Shown here one piece after another: positions 1 to 9,729 of a DNA stretch of 60,811 nt (positions are counted from its first letter, which is position 1; each line of letters begins with the position of its first letter). The notes beneath the pieces were generated by a model. It saw only the letters and a program-made list of their open reading frames with translations, searched no databases and was not told the origin of the DNA. This DNA is from Bacteroidales bacterium. Its GTDB lineage: Bacteria; Bacteroidota; Bacteroidia; Bacteroidales; UBA932. The stretch covers positions 1 to 60,811 of the forward strand of contig JAFVCK010000072.1 of the NCBI GenBank assembly GCA_017479265.1. Reading direction: 5' to 3'. The position numbers and the translations under genes are program-made.

Positions 1-1
1 C

Positions 2-925
2 CTGGCCCTCGCCAATATCCTTGTCCATGAGGTTGACCCTCAGGCGATTACCATTGCCGAAGACGTGAGCGGAATGGCCGGTCTCGCGGCTCCTTTCAAG
101 GACGGGGGCGTGGGATTCGACTTCCGCATGGCCATGGGCATAGCCGACAAATGGATAAAGTGGATAAAGGAAAAGAGCGACGAGCAGTGGAGCATGGGCG
201 AACTCTGGTACGAGCTCACCAACAAACGCGCCGACGAGAAGACCATCAGTTACGCGGAGTGCCACGACCAGGCTCTTGTGGGTGACAAGACGCTGATATT
301 CAGGCTTATGGACAAGGAGATGTATTTCTCCATGAACACCGGCTCCCAGTCCCTCATAGTGGACAGGGGCATAGCTCTCCACAAGATGATACGCCTCGTG
401 ACCCTGGCGACCTGCGGCGGGGGCTACCTGAATTTCATGGGCAACGAGTTCGGCCATCCCGAATGGATAGACTTCCCCCGCGAAGGGAACGGATGGTCCT
501 TCAAGCATGCCCGCAGGCAATGGTCCCTCAGCGAGCCCGATTATCTGAGATACGGATATCTTCGCAATTTCGACGAGGCCATGATACACCTTGTCAAGGA
601 GGAAAACGTTTTATCTTCATGGCCCGTCCTGCTGACAGCCGACGAACAGAAGAAAATATTGATTTTCAGCAGGAAAAACTGTATCTTTGCATTTAATTTC
701 AATCCTGCGGAATCATTCGCGGATTACGGTTTCTCCGCCCCGGCGGGAGAATGGGAAGTGCTGATGGATTCTGACGAAAAGCGTTTCAACGGTTTCGCCA
801 GGATAAATCCCGGGGAGAAGCACCTGAGCCTGGAGGGCAGATGTCCCAACGGCAACCAGGGCTTCGACCATACCCTGAAACTGTATCTGCCCAGCCGCAG
901 CGTTATTGTATTGAAAAAGAAATAA
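2..925 (+). CDS. glgB: 1,4-alpha-glucan branching enzyme, GBE1-like (5' truncated)
   Basis: C-terminal 307 residues of a GH13 branching enzyme, which makes alpha-1,6 branches in glycogen; the frame is open to the window edge, so the start and N-terminal domains lie outside. Visible landmarks are AEDVSGM near the left edge, the HD pair in ECHDQALVGDKT, MNTGSQSLIVDRG, and NFMGNEFGHPEWIDFP followed by HARRQW. These match the eukaryote-like subfamily (GH13_8, GBE1 type) better than the classical bacterial GlgB. The closing beta domain ends in VIVLKKK. It is 8 bp upstream of the debranching enzyme and heads the glycogen operon. The family call is firm; the subfamily rests on remembered motifs. Confidence 0.93.
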   Translation: MALANILVHEVDPQAITIAEDVSGMAGLAAPFKDGGVGFDFRMAMGIADKWIKWIKEKSDEQWSMGELWYELTNKRADEKTISYAECHDQALVGDKTLIFRLMDKEMYFSMNTGSQSLIVDRGIALHKMIRLVTLATCGGGYLNFMGNEFGHPEWIDFPREGNGWSFKHARRQWSLSEPDYLRYGYLRNFDEAMIHLVKEENVLSSWPVLLTADEQKKILIFSRKNCIFAFNFNPAESFADYGFSAPAGEWEVLMDSDEKRFNGFARINPGEKHLSLEGRCPNGNQGFDHTLKLYLPSRSVIVLKKK

Positions 926-933
926 CATAGAAT

Positions 934-2880
934 ATGGCATTTCTCAAATTCAACAAGCAAGAACTCGTTAACCTGTCCTATTCGACCAGGAGGGAAATCC
1001 TCTGCGCGAACAAGACGGGAGCGTATTGCAACACTTCCATAGTGACCTGCAATACAAGGCGTTATCACGGCCTCCTCGGAGTGCCCGTGGATAACTTCGG
1101 CGGGCATAAATATGTCCTGCTGTCTGCTGTGGATGAGAGTCTGGTGGCATCAGGGAAGCCTTTCAACCTGGGTATCCACCGTTATGACGACATCTACGAG
1201 CCACGCGGCCACAAGTACATTGTGGATTTCAACGCCGACCCCGTACCGGAGATAGTGTACAAGGTGGGCGGCATAATTTTCGCCAAGAGCATCCTGCTTG
1301 TCCCCGACCGTGACCAGGTCATGATCAGATACGAGCTCAGGCAGGCTCCCTCCCAGGTAGAACTCCAGCTCAAGCCCTTCCTCTCGTTCCGAAGGATACA
1401 TGCACTTACCAAGCAGAACGACGAGGCCCGCACCGATTACAAGGAAATACGTAACGGCGTGTCCTTCAATCTCTACGAAGGCTTCCCGGACCTCAATCTC
1501 CAGATGAATTCGACCAAGGCTTCCTTCAAGTACGCCCCTTACTGGTACAACGGCATCACCTATTCCGACGAGTACCGCCGCGGCTTCGACTGCAAGGAAG
1601 ACCTCTTCGTCCCCGGATGGTTCTCCGTCATGATGAAGGAAGGCGACAGCGTCATTTTCTCCGCCTCAGTCACCGAGGTGGCCCCCCGCAACATGAAAAA
1701 GGTATTCGAGGACGGCGTTGCCAAGGCCGGCGAAATAGTCGATTTCCATGACCAGCTGGTACACTGCGCCGACCTGCTGAAGCGCGACCGCGCCGGACGC
1801 AAGCAGATAACTGCCGGATACTCGTGGCTTTACACCGGTCTTCTGAGAGAGACCCTGCGTGCCCTGCCCGGCCTCACCCTCTATGCCGACGGCGACATGA
1901 AGGAGTTCGAGGACATTCTCGACGACCTGATTGCCCACGAGCAGGAGAGGCTGCTGCACAGGACCACCCAGGTGGAGGCTCCTCTGACCCTGCCCTGCGC
2001 CCTGCAGAGCTACATTGAATTCGGAGCGGATGCCCGCAAGGTATGGAAGAAATACGGCGGCATCGTCAAGGATATCATAGAGAGTTACTCTCCCGGCCGC
2101 CGCGAGGAGGTCACCCTGCATCCCAACGGCCTGCTGTGGGCCCAGAAGGACAGGACGGCGCTTTCATGGATGAATGCCTACATTGACGGCGTGCCCGTCA
2201 CCGAAAGGGCCGGCTACCAGGTGGAGACCAATGCATTCTGGTACAATGCCCTGAGTTTCGCCATCGACATGGAGAGGCGTTTCTCCTCGCCTCGCAGCGC
2301 TTTCATAAGCAAGTGGACTCCGGTGCGCGACGAGTGCGCAAGGAATTTCCAGCCCACCTTCTGGTATCCCTCCGGCGGATACCTTGCCGACTACGTGGAC
2401 AACTCCGGTCAGAACCTGGACGTGCGTCCCAACCAGCTCTACGCCCTTTGGGTGCCGTATTCTCCTGTGGATGACGATGTTGCGTTCAGCGTCATACATG
2501 TCATAGACAGGGAGCTCGTCACCAAGAGGGGCATACGCACCCTCTCTCCCCGCGACGTGAAGTACAAGGGAGTGTACGAGGGCACCCAGACCGAGCGCGA
2601 CCTTGCCTACCAGCAGGGATGCGCCTGGCCTTTCCTGCTGGAGCCTTATATCGGGGTCTCCTTCAGAATCAAGGGCGTGGCATTCTACAAGAGGGCCGAG
2701 TGGCTTTGCGAGGGCTTCTTCAAGGAAGACCTGGGCAAGCACGGCGTAGGCGCATTCTCCGAGCTTTATGACGGAGACCCGCCCCACGAGCCGCACGGAG
2801 CCATTTCTTCGGCTCTGAGCACCGCAGCCCTGCTGTCGATAGACTTTATGATGAAACAAATCAGGGAGGAGTCGTTATGA
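934..2880 (+). CDS. Glycogen debranching enzyme (GDE_N plus GH133-like domain)
   Basis: A 648-residue cytoplasmic amylo-alpha-1,6-glucosidase that removes branch-point glucose during glycogen breakdown. The N-terminal domain (about 1-250) shows the typical REILCANKTGAYCNTS and TRRYHGLL motifs. The C-terminal (alpha/alpha)6 domain (about 270-640) contains NGLLWAQKD, VETNAFWYNAL, RPNQLYALWVPYSP and GCAWPFLLEPY. The ATG at 934 is 8 bp after the branching enzyme stop. The stop overlaps the next gene's start by 4 bp (ATGA), so they are probably translationally coupled. One oddity: the segment before VETNAFWYNAL reads SWMN, where I remember many relatives having TWMD, so a catalytic-region residue may differ. 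There is no signal peptide. Confidence 0.93.
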   Translation: MAFLKFNKQELVNLSYSTRREILCANKTGAYCNTSIVTCNTRRYHGLLGVPVDNFGGHKYVLLSAVDESLVASGKPFNLGIHRYDDIYEPRGHKYIVDFNADPVPEIVYKVGGIIFAKSILLVPDRDQVMIRYELRQAPSQVELQLKPFLSFRRIHALTKQNDEARTDYKEIRNGVSFNLYEGFPDLNLQMNSTKASFKYAPYWYNGITYSDEYRRGFDCKEDLFVPGWFSVMMKEGDSVIFSASVTEVAPRNMKKVFEDGVAKAGEIVDFHDQLVHCADLLKRDRAGRKQITAGYSWLYTGLLRETLRALPGLTLYADGDMKEFEDILDDLIAHEQERLLHRTTQVEAPLTLPCALQSYIEFGADARKVWKKYGGIVKDIIESYSPGRREEVTLHPNGLLWAQKDRTALSWMNAYIDGVPVTERAGYQVETNAFWYNALSFAIDMERRFSSPRSAFISKWTPVRDECARNFQPTFWYPSGGYLADYVDNSGQNLDVRPNQLYALWVPYSPVDDDVAFSVIHVIDRELVTKRGIRTLSPRDVKYKGVYEGTQTERDLAYQQGCAWPFLLEPYIGVSFRIKGVAFYKRAEWLCEGFFKEDLGKHGVGAFSELYDGDPPHEPHGAISSALSTAALLSIDFMMKQIREESL

Positions 2881-4169
2881 AAGTCCTGATGTTCGGATGG
2901 GAGTTCCCTCCCCATATCGCAGGAGGTCTGGGCACCGCCTGCTACGGAATAGTCAAAGGCCTGGCTTACAACGGGGTGGAGACCCTGTTCGTAATGCCCT
3001 CGGCCTCGGGTGACGAAGACCAGAGCGCAGCCACCATAATCAATGCCAGCGATGTCCCCGTGGACTTCGTGGAGGAGGCTGACGTTACGGATTTCCTGGA
3101 CAAGGTGAAATTCATCCACGTGGGTACCAACATGGTCCCTTACGTGGATCCGAGCGAGTTTACGGACCTCGTCGAAGAGGAACGCCGCCGCCAGGTCAAG
3201 GATTTCCGCATCCAGTACGGCCAGAAGTACAAGTTCTCCGGCAAGTACGGTGTCAACCTCATGGAAGAGGTGGCCCGCTACGCCCTCGTAGGAGGCACCA
3301 TAGCCCGCCGGCACAAGGACGAGTTCGACCTCATCCATGCCCATGACTGGCTGACCTATTATGCCGGCATAGCCGCCAAGAAGATGACCGGCAAGCCCCT
3401 TGTGGTCCATGTCCATGCCACTTCCTTCGACAGGGGCAGCGCCGAGAACATAGATGCCCGCGTTTTCGAGATAGAGAAGAACGGAATGCTTGCCGCCGAC
3501 AAGGTCATAACGGTGAGCGACCTCACGCGCAACATAGTGATTACCAAGTACGGAATAGACCCCGACAAGGTTGTCACCGTCCACAATGCCGTCGATTTCA
3601 GCGGCCGCGACGACCTCCAGGTCGAAAGGGGAGTGCGTGACAAGGTGGTCACCTTCCTAGGCCGAATCACCTTCCAGAAGGGCCCCGAATACTTCATCGA
3701 GGCGGCCGCGAAGGTGCTCAAGAGGACCAAGAACGTGCGCTTCGTGATGGCCGGCAGCGGCGACATGATGAACAGGGCCATACGCCACGTGGCGAGGCTC
3801 GGCATCTCGGACCGCTTCCACTTCACCGGCTTCCTTCGCGGAGCCGACGTGCAGAAGATGTTCGCGCTTTCCGATGTGTATGTAATGCCTTCAGTATCAG
3901 AGCCTTTTGGTATTTCCCCTCTGGAGGCCATGCGCACGGGCGTGCCCTCTGTGATATCCAAGCAGAGCGGTGCAGCCGAAGTGCTGAAGTACGCTTTCAA
4001 GGTTGATTTCTGGGATGTCGATGCAATGGCCGACCAGATTTACGCCCTGGTGGAATATCCCGCCCTCGCCTCTTTCGCTGCGGTGCAGGGTTACGACGAG
4101 GTGAACACCCTCAAATGGAACGGTGCCACCGCAAAGATGAAAAAGGTTTATGAATCAGTAATCAAGTGA
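2877..4169 (+). CDS. GT4-family glycosyltransferase, glycogen/starch-synthase-like
   Basis: A 430-residue GT-B glycosyltransferase, probably extending or priming alpha-glucan. The N-terminal GT5/GT4 start (FGWEFPPHIAGGLGTACYG) is the nucleotide-sugar synthase glycine-rich loop. LIHAHDWLTYYAG follows, and the C-terminal Rossmann domain has FLGRITFQKGPEY and SEPFGISPLEAMRTGVPSV, the EX7E retaining motif. The start at 2877 overlaps the debranching enzyme stop. With the GT3 domain of the downstream fusion gene, the operon carries two different candidate glucan synthases. The nucleotide donor (ADP- or UDP-glucose) cannot be read from sequence. Confidence 0.88.
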   Translation: MKVLMFGWEFPPHIAGGLGTACYGIVKGLAYNGVETLFVMPSASGDEDQSAATIINASDVPVDFVEEADVTDFLDKVKFIHVGTNMVPYVDPSEFTDLVEEERRRQVKDFRIQYGQKYKFSGKYGVNLMEEVARYALVGGTIARRHKDEFDLIHAHDWLTYYAGIAAKKMTGKPLVVHVHATSFDRGSAENIDARVFEIEKNGMLAADKVITVSDLTRNIVITKYGIDPDKVVTVHNAVDFSGRDDLQVERGVRDKVVTFLGRITFQKGPEYFIEAAAKVLKRTKNVRFVMAGSGDMMNRAIRHVARLGISDRFHFTGFLRGADVQKMFALSDVYVMPSVSEPFGISPLEAMRTGVPSVISKQSGAAEVLKYAFKVDFWDVDAMADQIYALVEYPALASFAAVQGYDEVNTLKWNGATAKMKKVYESVIK

Positions 4170-4176
4170 TAACATT

Positions 4177-5484
4177 ATGGCTAAGAAATCAATAACCCTC
4201 TATTTCCAGGTCCACCAGCCTGCGCGTCTAAGGTTATACCGATTCTTCGATATAGGCAAGGACTCCCATTATTATGACGACTTTGCCAACAGGACCATAC
4301 TGCGCCGCATAGCGCAGAAGTGCTATATCCCTATGAACCAGTTGCTTCTGGAGCTTATATCAAAGCACGGGGGCGATTTCAAGGTAGCGTTCTCCATTTC
4401 CGGAACGGCTCTCGAGCAGTTCGACCGCTATGCCCCCGAGGTGATAGATTCATTCAGGGCCCTGGCAGCCACCGGCAAGGTGGAGTTCCTAAGCGAGACC
4501 TACTACCATTCCCTCGCTTCCCTGGCCAATCCCCAGGAGTTCAAGCATCAGGTGCTCAAGCACAAGGCCTTGATAGAGGAGACCTTCGGCGTGACCCCCG
4601 TCACCTTCCGCAACACCGAGCTCATATACAACAACTCCATAGGGGAGCAGGTGGCGGAAATGGGCTTCAAGACCATACTGACAGAGGGTGCAAGGCACAT
4701 AATGGGCTGGAAGAGCCCCAATTACGTCTATGCCCATGACACCAATCCCGGCCTTAGGCTCCTGCTGCGCAACTACCGCCTCAGCGACGACATAGCCTTC
4801 CGTTTCTCCGACAAGGGCTGGGAGGACTGGCCTCTTACCGCGGAGAAGTACCTCGGGTGGCTCAAGGAGGCTGTCTCCGAAGGCGGCGACGTAATCAACC
4901 TCTTCATGGATTACGAGACCTTCGGCGAGCACCAGAGCCAGCAGAGCGGCATTTTCGACTTCTTCAGGTATCTCCCAGAGATTATTCTGAAGGACGGCAC
5001 CTTCGCCTTTACGACCCCTTCCGAGGCCGCCAGGAAGAACAAGCCGGTAGCCGACCTGGACGTGCCCGAGACCATTTCCTGGGCCGACGAGGAGCGCGAT
5101 GTCACGGCCTGGCTCGGAAACGAGCTCCAGCAGGATGCGTACAACAAGCTCTACGCCCAGTACGAGAAGCTCTCCCTGGTCAACGACGAGGCCCTGTGGA
5201 ACGACTTCGGCCATCTCCAGGAGAGCGACCATTTCTATTACATGTGTACCAAATTCTTCGCCGATGCGCAGGTACACAAGTATTTCAATCCCTATGATAC
5301 CCCCTACGAGGCCTTCATCAACTACATGAACGTCCTCAGCGATTTCATCATCAGGGTGAATGACGAGGTGTCCACCATGGATGCCCCCAGGGAGGAGCCT
5401 GCACCGGCCCCCGCTCCTGCGAAGAAAAAGACGGCCACGGCCAGGAAAACGGTAACAAAAAAGAGTACTGCAAAGAAAAAGTAG
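4177..5484 (+). CDS. GH57 alpha-amylase/glucanotransferase with basic tail
   Basis: A 435-residue GH57 enzyme acting on alpha-1,4-glucans inside the cell. Conserved blocks run in order: VHQPARLRLY near the N-terminus, SETYYHSLASL, FRNTELIYNN with probable nucleophile Glu148, and FMDYETFGEH with probable acid/base Asp245. After about residue 400 the domain ends in an acidic/proline stretch (PREEPAPAPAPA) and then a Lys/Ala/Thr-rich tail resembling histone H1 tails. The tail is not part of the catalytic fold and may bind glucan or polyanions. There is no signal peptide. It lies 7 bp after the GT4 gene and 3 bp before the synthase-phosphorylase fusion. Amylase versus 4-alpha-glucanotransferase is not decidable here. 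Confidence 0.9.
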   Translation: MAKKSITLYFQVHQPARLRLYRFFDIGKDSHYYDDFANRTILRRIAQKCYIPMNQLLLELISKHGGDFKVAFSISGTALEQFDRYAPEVIDSFRALAATGKVEFLSETYYHSLASLANPQEFKHQVLKHKALIEETFGVTPVTFRNTELIYNNSIGEQVAEMGFKTILTEGARHIMGWKSPNYVYAHDTNPGLRLLLRNYRLSDDIAFRFSDKGWEDWPLTAEKYLGWLKEAVSEGGDVINLFMDYETFGEHQSQQSGIFDFFRYLPEIILKDGTFAFTTPSEAARKNKPVADLDVPETISWADEERDVTAWLGNELQQDAYNKLYAQYEKLSLVNDEALWNDFGHLQESDHFYYMCTKFFADAQVHKYFNPYDTPYEAFINYMNVLSDFIIRVNDEVSTMDAPREEPAPAPAPAKKKTATARKTVTKKSTAKKK

Positions 5485-5487
5485 AGG

Positions 5488-8400
5488 ATGAAAGATAAGA
5501 TTTTTGCTCCGGACTACCTGTTCGAAGTAAGTTGGGAAGTATGTAACAAAGTAGGCGGAATATATACCGTCATAGCCACCAAGTCTCTGTACCTCAAGTC
5601 CCAGCTCGGACGCCATCATATACTGATTGGCCCCGATGTCTGGATGGATACTGGCGACAAGCCGGATTTCATAGAGGACAAGCACATGTTCAGCGGCTGG
5701 CGTCGTCAGGCTGCCTCCGAGGGACTGGGCGTGAGGATAGGCAAATGGAATGTGCCGGGCAAGCCCATAGCCATGCTGGTGGATTTCAAGCAGTTCATAA
5801 CCGGCCAGGACAAGATTCTTGGCGAATTCTGGGAGAGCTACGGAGTGGATTCCATCTCCGGCGACTGGGACTATCGCGAGAACGTCCTGTTCGGATATGC
5901 GGCCGGAAAGGTCATAGAGAGCTTCTGCCGTTACAATATGACAAGCTCCGAGAAGGTGGTCGCCCAGTTCCATGAGTGGCAGACAGGCTCGGGCCTTCTG
6001 TACCTCAAGAAAACCGAACTGCCCATTGCCACCGTGTTCACCACCCATGCCACCGTCGTGGGCCGCTGCCTTGCCGGCAACGGACTTCCGCTGTATGACA
6101 ACATGTCTTCCTACGACGGGGACGAAATGGCCGCCCGCTACGGGGTTGTGGCCCGCCATTCAATGGAGAAGATTGCCGCCGGGCGTTCCGATGTGTTCAC
6201 CACGGTCAGCGACATCACCTCCCGCGAGTGCGCCCAGTTCCTGCAGAGACCCGTGGACATAGTGACTCCCAACGGATTCGAAAACAGTTTCACCCCCTCC
6301 ACCGACGAGGAGTATGACACCAAGCGTACCGCCGCCAGGGCAAGGCTGATCGAGGTGGCTTCCGCCATGTCCGCCGAGCCTGTGGCCAAGGATGCCATAA
6401 TGATGTGCATAGGAGGCCGTTACGAGTACAGGAACAAGGGAATAGACGTGTTCCTCGATGCGCTCGGACAGCTTCAGGACGAGGGTTGGGACGGACGCGA
6501 AATCCAAGCTTTCATCATGGTTCCCGGCGGACACAACGGTCCCGACAGGGCCTTGGTATCCAAGCTTTTGCGAGGAGACAACGAGCATTACTCCACCCAG
6601 GTATCCCACAGCCTGATGTATCCCGAGACGGACACCATTACAAGACGGTTCCGCGAGCTGGGCCTCAACAATTCCCTCGGCGGCAAGGTGAAGGTATATT
6701 TCATTCCTTCATACCTTAACGGCGGCGACGGCATATTCAACCTCAGTTACTACGACCTGCTCGTGGGAATGGACCTTGCGATGTTCCCTTCCTATTATGA
6801 GCCATGGGGTTACACTCCTCTGGAGGCCGTAGCGTTCAAGGTGCCTACCTTCACCACCACCCTCGCGGGATTCGGCCTGTGGGTTAAGGACCGTTTCGCA
6901 GCCAAGGCCCATCCCGGCATTACCGTCTCCGAGAGGAACGATTCCAACTACCAGAATGTAGTTGACGATGTAAAGGCACGCATACGTGAAATCGCTTCCC
7001 TGGACCGTGACGGCCGCAAGGAATATATGGATTCAGCGCGCGAGGCCGCTTCCATAGCCCTTTGGGAGAACCAGATAGTATATTACAACAAAGCATATTC
7101 CCTTGCCCTCGAGAAGATTGGAGCAGGCAAGGGTGCATTCCCCAAATTCTCAGACGAAAGACAGATGAATTATCAGAAAATCGAAATCAACGCGCCTTCT
7201 TGGAAGAGTGTCATGGTGACACGCCACCTCCCCGAGGCGCTTTCCGGACTTGAAACTATTTCAAAGAACCTCTGGTGGTGCTGGAACGACTCCGCCAAAG
7301 CCCTGTTCAAGACAGTGGATGCGAAGGTATGGCACGACAGCGGCCACAACCCTGTCGCCATTCTGGACACCGTCAGCATCAAGAGGTTCGACGAACTTGC
7401 AAAAGACAAGACCTTCCTCGGACAGCTCTCTTCCGTGATGGCTGAATTCGACGAGTACATGGCCCTCAAGGCCAAGCGTACCGAGCCTTCTGTGGCGTAC
7501 TTCTGCATGGAATACGGCCTGGACACTTCGCTCAAGATATATTCCGGAGGACTCGGCATTCTCGCCGGCGACTACCTCAAGGAGACCAGCGACATGAATG
7601 TCAACCTCACCGCAGTGGGCCTTCTGTACCGCTACGGATACTTCACCCAGGTGCTTTCCGCACAGGGCGACCAGGTAGCCAGGTACGATGCGCAGGACTT
7701 CATGAAGATTCCCGCGGAGCCTGTTTATGACAAGGACGGCAACTGGATGACGGTCAGCGTGGCCTTCCCCGGAAGGACCCTCTACGCCCGTATCTGGAAG
7801 GTGGCCGTGGGCCGTACGGACCTCTATCTGCTGGACACCGATTTCGAGGCCAACCGCGACGAGGACCGCGCTGTGACCCATCAGCTCTACGGCGGCGACT
7901 GGGAGATGAGAATGAAGCAGGAACTCCTGCTCGGATTCGGCGGCGTACGTGCCCTGAGGGCCCTGGGCCTCAATCCTACCATCTACCATTGCAACGAAGG
8001 CCATGCCGCTTTCATAGGCCTTGAAAGGCTCCGCGAGTATATGCAGGAAGGCAGCCTGAGCTTCCCCGAGGCCATGGAACTGGTCAGGGCTTCGTCCCTC
8101 TTCACCACCCATACCCCCGTTCCCGCAGGCCACGACGCCTTCGACGAAGGTATCATGCGCAAGTACATGAGCGACATTCCCGGCCGTCTGAAGATCAGCT
8201 GGGAGGACTTCATGGCCCTCGGCAAGATCAACGCACTCGACGTGAACGAGAAGTTCTCCATGAGCTTCCTCGCGGCCAACATATCCCAGAACGTGAACGG
8301 TGTGTCAATGCTGCACGGCAAGGTCAGCCAGGACATTTTCGACCGCATGTATCCCGGATATCTGCCCGAAGAACTGCATGTGAGCTACGTCACCAACGGA

Positions 8401-9729
8401 GTACATTATCCCACCTGGGCTTCCAAGGAATGGAAGCAGCTGCACGCCAAGGTATTCGGTGAGCAGTTCAAGACCCACCACTACGACAAGAGCTGTTTCT
8501 CAGGCATTTACAATGTCTCCGACGAGGATGTCTGGGCAGTTCGCAAGCTCCTCAAGACAGACCTTATCCAGACTGTGAAGAAGCGCCTTTCGGACCCTGC
8601 CCTCGGCAGCCACTATTCACCTTCCCAGATTGTCACCATAAAGGAGACCCTCAGGGACGACGTGCTGACCATAGGCTTCGCCCGCCGCTTCGCCACCTAC
8701 AAGAGGGCGACCCTGCTGTTCAGCGACCTGGACCGCCTGGATGCCATTGTCAACAACCCCAAGATGCCCGTGCAGTTCATATTCGCCGGGAAGGCCCATC
8801 CCGCCGACCGTGCAGGACAGGACCTCATCAAGCGCATCGTGGACATCTCCAAGCAGGACCGTTTCATAGGCAAGATAGTCTTCGTGCCCGGATATGACAT
8901 CACCCTCGCCAAGAGGCTTGTCCAGGGCGTGGATGTGTGGATGAACAACCCTACCCGTCCCCAGGAGGCTTCCGGCACATCCGGAGAGAAGGCCGCGATG
9001 AACGGAGTCATGCATTTCTCCGTGCTCGACGGATGGTGGGTCGAGGGCTACAAGGAAGGAGCCGGCTGGGCCCTTCCCATGGAGCGCACCTACGACGACC
9101 AGAACTACCAGAACGAACTCGACGCCGCTACGATTTACGGCATACTCGAGAACGAAATAGCCCCTGTCTATTATGACATAGACTATCGTCTGGGCCGTTC
9201 TTCCCGCTGGATAGAATATATCAAGAATACCATAGCCCAGGTGGCATGCAACTTCACCACGAACCGTATGCTCACCGACTACTGCAATCAGTATTATATT
9301 CCTCAGTCTCAGAGGGTTGCATCCCTGGAGGCCGACGACTGCAAGATAGCCCGCGAGATTGCCGCATGGAAGAGGCGCGTGGAACGCGAATGGAAGAACA
9401 TAGACGTGGTCTCTTATTCCCGTCCTGACGATTCCTACACCCTCAGCCAGTCCAACCACATGCACAGCGTCGTGGAGCTCCATATCGGAGACCTGGACCC
9501 CGAAGACATAGGCGTGGAGATTCTCTTCTGCACCACCGATGTCCGCGGCAGCCTGCATATCCAGGACAAGTGCGAGTTCAAGCCGGTGAGTTATGAGGAC
9601 GGCGTAGCGCGTTACGAGGCTGATATCCTGCCCGAGCGCACCGGTATGTATCAGGTAGCTACCCGTATCTATCCTAAGAATTCGCTTCTGCCTCACCGTC
9701 AGGACTTCCCTCTGGTGACATGGCTGTAG
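5488..9729 (+). CDS. Fused glycogen synthase (GT3) and alpha-glucan phosphorylase (GT35)
   Basis: A single 1413-residue reading frame joins opposing enzymes. Residues 1-about 555 are a GT3 glycogen synthase of the eukaryote-like type: FEVSWEVCNKVGGIYTV, FTTHATVVGR, TPNGFE, and YYEPWGYTPLEA near residue 440. From about 565 a DUF3417-type segment (LPEALSGLETISKNLWWCW) leads into a GT35 phosphorylase with YFCMEYGLDTSLKIYSGGLG, HCNEGHAAF, TTHTPVPAGHD and the PLP-lysine region EASGTSGEKAAMNG. It would both build glycogen and release glucose-1-phosphate. No stop or frame change occurs between halves. The 3' end overlaps ribF by 10 bp. Confidence 0.93.
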   Translation: MKDKIFAPDYLFEVSWEVCNKVGGIYTVIATKSLYLKSQLGRHHILIGPDVWMDTGDKPDFIEDKHMFSGWRRQAASEGLGVRIGKWNVPGKPIAMLVDFKQFITGQDKILGEFWESYGVDSISGDWDYRENVLFGYAAGKVIESFCRYNMTSSEKVVAQFHEWQTGSGLLYLKKTELPIATVFTTHATVVGRCLAGNGLPLYDNMSSYDGDEMAARYGVVARHSMEKIAAGRSDVFTTVSDITSRECAQFLQRPVDIVTPNGFENSFTPSTDEEYDTKRTAARARLIEVASAMSAEPVAKDAIMMCIGGRYEYRNKGIDVFLDALGQLQDEGWDGREIQAFIMVPGGHNGPDRALVSKLLRGDNEHYSTQVSHSLMYPETDTITRRFRELGLNNSLGGKVKVYFIPSYLNGGDGIFNLSYYDLLVGMDLAMFPSYYEPWGYTPLEAVAFKVPTFTTTLAGFGLWVKDRFAAKAHPGITVSERNDSNYQNVVDDVKARIREIASLDRDGRKEYMDSAREAASIALWENQIVYYNKAYSLALEKIGAGKGAFPKFSDERQMNYQKIEINAPSWKSVMVTRHLPEALSGLETISKNLWWCWNDSAKALFKTVDAKVWHDSGHNPVAILDTVSIKRFDELAKDKTFLGQLSSVMAEFDEYMALKAKRTEPSVAYFCMEYGLDTSLKIYSGGLGILAGDYLKETSDMNVNLTAVGLLYRYGYFTQVLSAQGDQVARYDAQDFMKIPAEPVYDKDGNWMTVSVAFPGRTLYARIWKVAVGRTDLYLLDTDFEANRDEDRAVTHQLYGGDWEMRMKQELLLGFGGVRALRALGLNPTIYHCNEGHAAFIGLERLREYMQEGSLSFPEAMELVRASSLFTTHTPVPAGHDAFDEGIMRKYMSDIPGRLKISWEDFMALGKINALDVNEKFSMSFLAANISQNVNGVSMLHGKVSQDIFDRMYPGYLPEELHVSYVTNGVHYPTWASKEWKQLHAKVFGEQFKTHHYDKSCFSGIYNVSDEDVWAVRKLLKTDLIQTVKKRLSDPALGSHYSPSQIVTIKETLRDDVLTIGFARRFATYKRATLLFSDLDRLDAIVNNPKMPVQFIFAGKAHPADRAGQDLIKRIVDISKQDRFIGKIVFVPGYDITLAKRLVQGVDVWMNNPTRPQEASGTSGEKAAMNGVMHFSVLDGWWVEGYKEGAGWALPMERTYDDQNYQNELDAATIYGILENEIAPVYYDIDYRLGRSSRWIEYIKNTIAQVACNFTTNRMLTDYCNQYYIPQSQRVASLEADDCKIAREIAAWKRRVEREWKNIDVVSYSRPDDSYTLSQSNHMHSVVELHIGDLDPEDIGVEILFCTTDVRGSLHIQDKCEFKPVSYEDGVARYEADILPERTGMYQVATRIYPKNSLLPHRQDFPLVTWL

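Noticed and set aside
4489-6159. A 556-codon minus-strand open frame
   Set aside because: Shadow of the GH57 and synthase-phosphorylase genes; no recognisable domain.
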